This document shows, piece after piece, positions 58,171 through 64,000 of a stretch of DNA of 64,000 bases; the first letter of the stretch is position 1; each line of letters begins with the position of its first letter. Source of the DNA: CAIMUX01 sp964473865 (GTDB lineage: Bacteria > Eisenbacteria > RBG-16-71-46 > CAIMUX01); the NCBI GenBank assembly GCA_964473865.1, contig CAYYQN010000006.1:1-64000 (forward strand). The letters are read 5' to 3'. The notes under the pieces were generated by a model that was given only the letters and a program-made list of their open reading frames with translations, did no database searches and was not told where the DNA came from. The position numbers were made by a program, and so were the translations under genes.

Positions 58171-58581
58171 TCAGTCGGGGTAGTCGAACCGTGTCGACAC
58201 CTCGGTCTCCGGATGGAGGCTGAGCTTCACCGGACACCGGTCGGCGTAGGCGGCAAGCGCCTTCCGGGCGGCGTCATCAATTCCGGGAGGCATCCGAAAC
58301 GCCACCGTGAGCCGGGCGATCCGGCGGGGCGGGGTCGGGCTCATCTCCTTGTCGATCTGTATCGCCATCCCGTCGAGGTCGATCCCCTCACGGTCGGCAT
58401 AGAGGCCCATGATGGTCGCCATGCAGGTGCCCAGGGCAGTCGCGACCAGGTCGGTCGGGGAAAACGATTCGCCCTTGCCGAAATTGTCGGTGGGAGCGTC
58501 GGTGGTGAGTACGCAACGCGAAGGACCGTGTATCGCTTCGCACCGTAGATCGCCCTGGTAGACCGCCTCGATTCGGACCAT
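58171..58581 (-). CDS. OsmC family peroxiredoxin-like protein
   Basis: A 136-residue protein matching the OsmC/Ohr-like fold: ESFSPTDLVATALGTCMATIMG with Cys53, and DRCPVKLSLHPETEV with Cys116. The two conserved thiols are those used for organic hydroperoxide reduction in this family. The second lies in CPVKLSL rather than CPVS, as in the YhfA/OsmC-like branch. The Shine-Dalgarno GGGAGG is clear. The start is ATG at 58581; an open frame continues upstream antisense to the next gene and is not coding. Confidence 0.88.
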   Translation of the reverse strand: MVRIEAVYQGDLRCEAIHGPSRCVLTTDAPTDNFGKGESFSPTDLVATALGTCMATIMGLYADREGIDLDGMAIQIDKEMSPTPPRRIARLTVAFRMPPGIDDAARKALAAYADRCPVKLSLHPETEVSTRFDYPD

Positions 58582-58666
58582 GGTGCCTCCCTGCCTCCCT
58601 GCCTCCCCACCTCCCGACGAGCCGCCTTCTTGCGATGCCCGCCGGCCCCCTCGTACCCTTCGCGGC

Positions 58667-60667
58667 ATGGCACGAGACCGGACCATAGCGCAAGCCGAGG
58701 AATCCGAAAAGCGACACCCGCGTGCGCGGACTGGAAGCGGGTCGCCGAGCCGGACCGCGGCCGGCGGCGAGGCTTCCGACCACTTCCCGCGCCGGTGCTG
58801 CTGGCCGGCAATTGCGCTCGTGATCGGGGCCGCCGCGCTCAGACTCTGGACGGCCGGATCGCTGCGGGCCGATCTGCGCATCGCGGAGCCGACGCTGGAC
58901 GGACGATTCTACCTGGACCTCGCCACCCATCTGGCCCAGGGTGGAAACTGGCCGACGGGCCCGATCTTCCTGACACCGCTCTATCCGTTCCTCCTGTCCG
59001 GTGTCTTCCGCCTCGTCGGGAGCGGCGTGGGCGCGGTACAGCTATTCCAGTCCCTGCTCGGAATGGCGACTCCCGGCTTGCTGTTCCTGGCCGCCCGACG
59101 AGATCTGGGCCTTCCCGCCGCGGCCGGGGCGACCGTTCTCTACGTCCTCTGCGGCCCCGTACTGGCGATGGAAAGCCTCGTGCTGACCGAGTCACTGCTC
59201 CTCTTCCTGGCAGCGGCTGCGCTCTGGACCTGGCCGGGCCGGCACCGGGCGATCTGGGCGCCGCCGGTCTTCGGCGTGGTGTGCGGTCTGTTGGCGCTCG
59301 GGCGCGGGACGTTCCTGCTTTTGCCGGGGGCCTGGATCGCTTGGATGCTCCGGCGACGCCGCTGGCCCGAAAGGGCCGGGAGCCTCGTGCGGCCGACGAT
59401 CCTCGTGTTCGGCGGCGTGCTGGTGGCTCTCATGCCGCTGGCGACGCATCAGACGCGGGCGACCGGCCACCTGCAGCTCTTGACCCTGAATGGTGGGCTG
59501 AACCTCTACCTTGGCAACAACCCCGCGGCGCGCGGGCTTTACAGCCTCCCGGCCGGGATCGATCTCGAGAAGGACCTCACCGGGGCTCGTTCGCTGTCGG
59601 TGAGAACGCGGCGGGAGCTCACGCCGGTCGAGGCCGATCGCACCTTTGCGGCGATGGCGGGCTCGTTCGTGCGGCGACAGCCCGGCCGCGCCGTCTGGCT
59701 GGTGGCGCGCAAGGCTCTGCTCTACCTCGCCCCGAGGGAGATTCCGCAGATCGAGAACTACGAGATGTTGCGGAAGGACACGCGGCCGCTTCGCGTGGCG
59801 TTCGTGGACTTCCGGTGGCTGCTGCCGCTGGCGGTGCTGGGAGTGGCGGCCGCGCGGTCGCGCCGGATGCTCCGGAGCGGCCCCCCGGGCGGGGTGCACC
59901 TCGCCCCCTGGCTCATGCTCGTGGCCATCGGATGGATCAGTACGATCCTCTTCTTCGCCACCGGCCGCTATCGCATCCCGTTCCTGGCCGGGTTTCTGGG
60001 GCTCGCGGGACTCGGCCTGTCGGACCTGGCGAAGATTGCGTGGCGGGCCTTCGCCGCAAGAACAAATCGCTCCGCCGAGCCCGGCGCGGTGGCGGGTGCC
60101 GGGTCGGACGTCGGCGGAGCCCATGCGCCGCGTCTTCCCGTTCGCCTGGCCTTGGTGCCGGCGGTCATGGCGGTGCAGCTGCTGCTTCCCGGCTATCCGG
60201 TGGAGGCGGCCCGGGCGTTTGACTGCACGCAGCTCGGGATGCGAGAGGCCCGGCGGGGCAATCCAGAGGCGGCCCTTCGTCACTATCGCGAGGCGTTGCG
60301 GATCGACCCGAACTCCGGCGAGGCGTGGCACAGCGCGGGCGCGGCGCTGGCGAAGACCGGCCAACTCGCGGAGGCGGCGGCGGCCTACCGGCGAGCGGCG
60401 CAGATCCTCCCGGAATCCCCCGTGACGCACTACAACCTCGGGGCGGTCTACGGGCGTCTGGGCGATGATGCGGCGGCTCTGGCCGAGTTCCGCGAAGCGG
60501 TCCGGCTCGACCCGTTCGAACCGGCCTATCGGTCCGATCTCGGAGTGGCGCTGGCCCGGACCGGCGACCGGGCGGCGGCGGTCACGGAATTCCGGCGCGC
60601 GCTAGAACGGGATCCGAACCATGCTCCGGCGCGACGAGGGTTGGAGGCCCTGGGCATCCAACCGTGA
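58667..60667 (+). CDS. Membrane glycosyltransferase fused to tetratricopeptide repeats
   Basis: A 666-residue protein. Residues about 45-530 carry about 10-12 predicted membrane helices with an acidic first loop (RIAEPTLDGRFYLDLATHL), LGNNPAARGLYSLP and ATGRYRIPFLAGF, resembling PMT/GT39-type GT-C enzymes. The last ~130 residues contain three or four TPR units (AALRHYREALRIDPNSGEAW, AAAAYRRAAQILPESP, ALAEFREAVRLDPFEPAY, AVTEFRRALERDPNHAP). The TPRs probably bind a partner or acceptor protein outside the membrane. The start is the ATG of MARDRTIAQ; an N-terminal basic, Gly/Ser-rich segment precedes the first helix. Confidence 0.78.
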   Translation: MARDRTIAQAEESEKRHPRARTGSGSPSRTAAGGEASDHFPRRCCWPAIALVIGAAALRLWTAGSLRADLRIAEPTLDGRFYLDLATHLAQGGNWPTGPIFLTPLYPFLLSGVFRLVGSGVGAVQLFQSLLGMATPGLLFLAARRDLGLPAAAGATVLYVLCGPVLAMESLVLTESLLLFLAAAALWTWPGRHRAIWAPPVFGVVCGLLALGRGTFLLLPGAWIAWMLRRRRWPERAGSLVRPTILVFGGVLVALMPLATHQTRATGHLQLLTLNGGLNLYLGNNPAARGLYSLPAGIDLEKDLTGARSLSVRTRRELTPVEADRTFAAMAGSFVRRQPGRAVWLVARKALLYLAPREIPQIENYEMLRKDTRPLRVAFVDFRWLLPLAVLGVAAARSRRMLRSGPPGGVHLAPWLMLVAIGWISTILFFATGRYRIPFLAGFLGLAGLGLSDLAKIAWRAFAARTNRSAEPGAVAGAGSDVGGAHAPRLPVRLALVPAVMAVQLLLPGYPVEAARAFDCTQLGMREARRGNPEAALRHYREALRIDPNSGEAWHSAGAALAKTGQLAEAAAAYRRAAQILPESPVTHYNLGAVYGRLGDDAAALAEFREAVRLDPFEPAYRSDLGVALARTGDRAAAVTEFRRALERDPNHAPARRGLEALGIQP

Positions 60668-60777
60668 GTCGGCGGCAACGAGGGAGCAGCGTCCGCCGGC
60701 CGCTCCAACCTGAATGGCCCCCGCTTCTCCTGACCGCGCCGGGGACGCCTCGCGACGGGCTCTGTCGACCGTCCGGG

Positions 60778-61407
60778 CTAGCGGATTCCGTGGATCCGCT
60801 TGTACTCGGCCCAGTTGTTCTTCAACTCGAGAAACGATTCGAAGTCGGGGCAGAGCAGGAATGGATTCGACGCCAGCTCTTCGCCCACCGTGGACGAAGG
60901 TCGCGTGCCGTAGTCGTGACCGGGCCAGACCTTGGTCTGGGGCGGCAGCAGGCCGATGCGCTCCTTGAGCGCGCGATACTCCGAGAGGGCGGACTCGCGA
61001 TCGTGGGTCCCGCCGACCTTGCCCACGAAGAGCGTGTCCCCGGTGACGAGGTTCTCGCCGATCCGATAGCAGACGCTGTCGACGGTATGGCCGGGCGTGT
61101 GCACGGTCTCGATCTCCAGTTCTCCCAGGCGGAGACGGTCGCCGTCACGAAGCGGCACGTCCCCGGCGGCGAAGGCCGCGATCCGAGCGCCGGTGCGCCG
61201 TTGCACAACCCCGTTGCCGTGCGTGTGGTCCGAGTGCCCGTGGGTGTTCAGGACGAAACAGATCTTGAGGCCGAGTTCGGCCGCCCGGCGGACGACCCGT
61301 TCCGGTTCGGAACCGGGGTCGACCACTGCAGCCTGGCCAGACGCCTCGTGGCCGACGAGATAGGCGAGGTTCCGGTCGCCCCCGACGCTGATCTGCTCGA
61401 AGATCAT
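60778..61407 (-). CDS. Metallo-beta-lactamase-fold hydrolase (glyoxalase II-like)
   Basis: A 209-residue zinc or iron hydrolase with NTHGHSDHTHGN (His56, His58, Asp60, His61), HTPGHTVDSVCY, GDTLFVGKVG and WPGHDYG, the complete MBL metal-binding set. The size and the GHDYG end are like glyoxalase II and persulfide-dioxygenase-type proteins. No substrate can be assigned. The start is ATG at 61407 without a clear Shine-Dalgarno. Confidence 0.9.
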   Translation of the reverse strand: MIFEQISVGGDRNLAYLVGHEASGQAAVVDPGSEPERVVRRAAELGLKICFVLNTHGHSDHTHGNGVVQRRTGARIAAFAAGDVPLRDGDRLRLGELEIETVHTPGHTVDSVCYRIGENLVTGDTLFVGKVGGTHDRESALSEYRALKERIGLLPPQTKVWPGHDYGTRPSSTVGEELASNPFLLCPDFESFLELKNNWAEYKRIHGIR

Positions 61408-61523
61408 TGCGGTGTGCCCTCGCGCTCCTCCGGGTCTACCTCTCTGCCAACGCCGGCCCGGGGCCCGGTCGGATTCGGCCGGTCGCCGCGGGCGCCTGGT
61501 TGTGCACCGCGAGAGAGGGGAAT

Positions 61524-62345
61524 CTACCTGACGGCCCGGGGCCGGATGGCCGCGCGGATCCGCACGTCGATGGAATCTGCGAGGCGACGCAACCCCGCTG
61601 CGACTTCGGGTCGGGATTCGAATCCCGTCACCGCAACGTAGAAGCGACCCCTGCGGAACAGGACCTGGACCGGATCCAGAACGCGCGCGTCCCCGACGAG
61701 AGTAGCGGTGGCGCGGTGGGCCGCCGGCGTGGCGCCGACGGACTCGGGGGGGGAGGTATCGGAGGAGTCGCGGTTGGATCCTTTGCCGTTCCGAGCCCCC
61801 GCCGGGGCCCCGGTGTTCGAATCTCCTTCGGCGCCTCCTCGGGCGTCCAGGATCGCCTTCGCGCCTTTGGGCGAGCCCAGGTTGTAGATCTCGGCCACGA
61901 TTTCAAGGCTGTCCGCGCGGTAGGCGCCGACGCCGAGCGCGCGGAACCCCTGGGCGAGGAACTCCTCCGCGCCGCCATCGATGTGGGTGAACAGATCCTT
62001 GCCGTTGAAGATCCGCGGCTCCTCGCTGGGCTCCCAGCCTGGGATTTCGCCTTTGCCCGGCAGGAACCCGCGCGGGTCCGTCGCCGCGCGTCCGGAGCCT
62101 CCGACGGCCACGGTTGGTCCCGACCGTGCGGGGGTTTCGGTCGGGCCGGCCGCCGCTACCACGGGCGCACGAGCTTCGGCGGCAAGCCCTGCCCCGGCGA
62201 GTGCCCTCGCCGCGCACAGAGCTGCCGCGGTCGTCGCGATGCCGAGCAGCAATGCGGCGAGCGGGCGGCGCGCAACGGCAAGCGGCGTCCCCGTGCGGGC
62301 TCCTCGGGGAGGAGGTGGATCTTCCTGCAAGCCTCCGTCTCTCAT
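61524..62345 (-). CDS. DUF6599-like exported protein
   Basis: A 273-residue protein with a basic N-terminus and one membrane or signal helix (about residues 28-54). The recognisable core is FLPGKGEIPGWEPSEEPRIF, LFTHIDGGAEEFLAQGF and VAEIYNLGSPKGAKAIL, which I associate with the DUF6599 family. A low-complexity Gly/Ser/Asn insert (about residues 172-200) and a final FYVAVTGFES region follow. The function is unknown. The family name is from memory and tentative. Confidence 0.65.
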   Translation of the reverse strand: MRDGGLQEDPPPPRGARTGTPLAVARRPLAALLLGIATTAAALCAARALAGAGLAAEARAPVVAAAGPTETPARSGPTVAVGGSGRAATDPRGFLPGKGEIPGWEPSEEPRIFNGKDLFTHIDGGAEEFLAQGFRALGVGAYRADSLEIVAEIYNLGSPKGAKAILDARGGAEGDSNTGAPAGARNGKGSNRDSSDTSPPESVGATPAAHRATATLVGDARVLDPVQVLFRRGRFYVAVTGFESRPEVAAGLRRLADSIDVRIRAAIRPRAVR

Positions 62346-62515
62346 CGGTGTCAGGCTCCCTTCCGGGCTGGGTGGGACTCCGGGATGCTGTGCGCTGATG
62401 CTAGCAGAATCGCCCCGACGCGGATACGATTCGCCCCAGACGATTCGCCCCAGGCGATTCGGCCCAGCCTCCGGTCCGCGTCTGCGCGAACGCCTGGGGG
62501 CCTGGAGGGAGACGA

Positions 62516-63352
62516 ATGGACGAGTACCGGGCCGCCAACCGGCGACTTTGGGATGAGTACACGGGGATCAACGCCGCGTCTCCGCTCTATGAGCTCGAGA
62601 AGTTCAAAGCGGGAGCCGTCAAACTGCACCCGCTCGAGCGGTCGGAGCTTCAGGCGGACGTTGCGGGCCGGGATCTGCTTCATTTGCAGTGTCATTTCGG
62701 GATGGACACGCTGTCATGGGCGCGGTTGGGCGCACGCGTCACCGGCGTGGACTTTTCGGAGAGAGCGATCGCTCTGGCGCGTTCGCTCGCCGAAGAGCTG
62801 TCAATCCCGTCTCAGTTCGTCTGCTGCGACCTCTACGACCTGCCGCACCACCTGGGAGACCGGTTCGACATCGTCTACACCTCCTACGGGGTGCTGGCGT
62901 GGCTCTCGGACCTGCGCGGGTGGGCCGAGCTGATTGCGGGCTACCTGAGGCCGGGCGGAATCTTCTACATTGCCGAGATTCATCCTGCGTCCATGCTCTT
63001 CGCGGAGGACGTGAAGAGTCCGGAATGGCGCGTCGGGTATGACTACTTCCGCGAGGAGGTGGCTGCGTACCAGGACCAAGGGAACTACGCCGATCCCACG
63101 GCGTCGGTGGTAAACAACAGATCGTACGAGTGGATGCACCCGCTGGGCGCGGTGGTGAGCGAGCTGATCCGCGCCGGTCTGCGCCTCGAGTACCTGCACG
63201 AGCACCCGTTCACCGTCTACCGGCAGTTTCCGTTTCTCGAGCGGAGGGAGGATTCCCACTGGCACCTGCCCGCGGGAATGCTCCGGGTGCCGCTGCTCTT
63301 CTCGCTGCGGGCCTCCAAGCCACCGGAGTCAGAATGGATACCAGCGCGATGA
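62516..63352 (+). CDS. Class I SAM-dependent methyltransferase
   Basis: A 278-residue methyltransferase with a Rossmann fold. Motif I is LLHLQCHFGMDTLSWARLGA (QCHFG replaces the commoner xCGxG), acidic loop VTGVDFSERAI, then FVCCDLYDLP and FDIVYTSYGVLAWL, and a motif after YLRPGGIFYIAEIHP. The family methylates small molecules or lipids; the substrate is unknown. The Shine-Dalgarno GGAGGGAGACGA is strong. Its stop overlaps the possible proC start, so the two are probably cotranscribed. Confidence 0.85.
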   Translation: MDEYRAANRRLWDEYTGINAASPLYELEKFKAGAVKLHPLERSELQADVAGRDLLHLQCHFGMDTLSWARLGARVTGVDFSERAIALARSLAEELSIPSQFVCCDLYDLPHHLGDRFDIVYTSYGVLAWLSDLRGWAELIAGYLRPGGIFYIAEIHPASMLFAEDVKSPEWRVGYDYFREEVAAYQDQGNYADPTASVVNNRSYEWMHPLGAVVSELIRAGLRLEYLHEHPFTVYRQFPFLERREDSHWHLPAGMLRVPLLFSLRASKPPESEWIPAR

Positions 63353-64000
63353 ACCACGATCAGCTCACTCTCGCCGTGATCGGGGCGGGAAAGATGGGTG
63401 GAACCCTGGCCGAGGCGCTCGTGGCGGCGGGTCTCCTCACCCTGGATCATCTGACTGTCACCATGCGGCACCCGGCTTCGCTCGAGTCGTTTCGGGCCAA
63501 AGGGATTCGCGCCCGGCCGGCGATCGAGAATGCCGCGGTGGCGCGCGACGCGGCCGTGTTGGTTCTCGCCGTGCATCCGGATGAGGCCGATGACGCCGTG
63601 GAGCAGTTGCGGCCGTCCTTGCGGGAGGACCATCTTCTCATTTCGATTGTCACCGGGGTGAGCACGGCCCGGCTGGAGCGCATGGCCGGGATACGGCTCC
63701 CGGTGATTCGGGCGAACCCCAACATTGCGGTGCTGGTCGGAGAGTCGGCGACGGTGCTGTGCGGAGGGCGCTATGCCGGCGAAGCGCATCTGGCGCTGGC
63801 GAAATCGCTTTTCGCGACGGCCGGGACGGTAGAGATCCTCGACGAGCGGCATATGAACGCGTCCACCGGCCTGGGCGGATGCGGCCCCGCGTTCATCTTC
63901 AAGATCCTCGAGGCGATGGCGGAGGGGGGAGTGAAGGTGGGACTCCCCCGTGAGGTCTCGCAGCGGATGTCCGCCCAGGTAATGAAAGGCGCGGCCGAAC
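63334..64000 (+). CDS. proC: Pyrroline-5-carboxylate reductase, 5' part (runs off window)
   Basis: 222 codons are visible of the enzyme that reduces 1-pyrroline-5-carboxylate to proline. The N-terminal NAD(P)-binding motif is LAVIGAGKMGGTLAEAL, then LVLAVHPDEADD and ISIVTGVSTARL. The active-site helix region reads TGLGGCGPAFIFKILEAMAEGGVKVGLPRE, which family members usually have as SGSGPAYxF; the LGGCG form is slightly divergent. Two starts are possible: ATG at 63334 with GGAG 5 nt upstream (used here), or ATG at 63349, whose ATGA overlaps the methyltransferase stop. The gene is cut by the window end. Confidence 0.88.
   Translation, partial: MDTSAMNHDQLTLAVIGAGKMGGTLAEALVAAGLLTLDHLTVTMRHPASLESFRAKGIRARPAIENAAVARDAAVLVLAVHPDEADDAVEQLRPSLREDHLLISIVTGVSTARLERMAGIRLPVIRANPNIAVLVGESATVLCGGRYAGEAHLALAKSLFATAGTVEILDERHMNASTGLGGCGPAFIFKILEAMAEGGVKVGLPREVSQRMSAQVMKGAAE

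Noticed and set aside
61600..61640. tRNA T-arm-like sequence (gggattcgaatccc)
   Set aside because: It lies in the coding sequence of the DUF6599-like gene (VTGFESRPEV), with no acceptor stem, anticodon arm or CCA around it.

Overview
The window is a chromosomal segment of a GC-rich bacterium (about two-thirds G+C by eye). No rRNA, tRNA, CRISPR array, prophage or insertion sequence is visible. The gene content points to a little-studied Gram-negative lineage near the FCB superphylum, for example Candidatus Eisenbacteria or Krumholzibacteriota; that placement is inference. The reasons are: an Mla-type outer-membrane lipid transport operon, three secreted proteins with FlgD/Por-like C-terminal domains, two PEP-CTERM proteins, and three exported proteins with six-cysteine GACC...CNPNPC-type repeats.

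Layout, left to right. 0-6.6 kb: a minus-strand envelope operon (DUF3015, DUF4105 and the start of a probable lipoprotein) and a radical SAM / spermidine-synthase-like pair. 6.9-13.3 kb: a secreted metallopeptidase, a DUF948-like protein, a YtxH protein and an mlaE-mlaF-mlaD-auxiliary lipoprotein operon. 13.5-26.1 kb: a sensory and respiratory island holding a FIST sensor, a hybrid histidine kinase, a Crp/Fnr regulator, a six-haem cytochrome, a MauG-like dihaem peroxidase, a second DUF948-like gene and a CydA-like two-gene membrane cytochrome. 26.3-32.3 kb: a phosphodiesterase-fold protein and three lipoproteins, one with a formylglycine-generating-enzyme-like domain. 32.5-35.7 kb: polynucleotide phosphorylase and signal peptidase I. 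36-41.7 kb: a Cys-repeat surface protein, a PEP-CTERM protein, a CPBP-like membrane protein and a glycosyltransferase.

41.9-52.7 kb: anaerobic acyl-CoA metabolism. Single-chain pyruvate:ferredoxin oxidoreductase with a dihydroorotate-dehydrogenase-like partner would make acetyl-CoA. A CoA-transferase/hydrolase-GNAT fusion and a CoA-acylating aldehyde dehydrogenase would convert it to acetate or acetaldehyde. A nitroreductase, a radical SAM protein and a rhomboid protease lie between them. 53.3-64 kb: a PHP phosphoesterase, a divergent pair of secreted paralogues, a histone-deacetylase-like hydrolase, an OsmC protein, a glycosyltransferase-TPR fusion, a metallo-beta-lactamase-fold hydrolase, a DUF6599-like protein, a methyltransferase and the start of proC.

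The most notable observation is the divergent pair at 54578-56987. Both proteins share an ungapped extracellular domain. One ends in a PEP-CTERM anchor; the other ends in four Cys-rich repeats and the tail SWGQIKNIYR. An unrelated repeat protein at 35984-37417 ends almost identically (SWGQIKNRYH). This suggests that Cys-repeats plus the WGQIK tail form an alternative C-terminal sorting or anchoring module. A second strong observation is a near-consensus FNR site at about -62 from a TATAAT promoter upstream of the multihaem cytochrome, located at the 3' end of the fnr-like gene itself.
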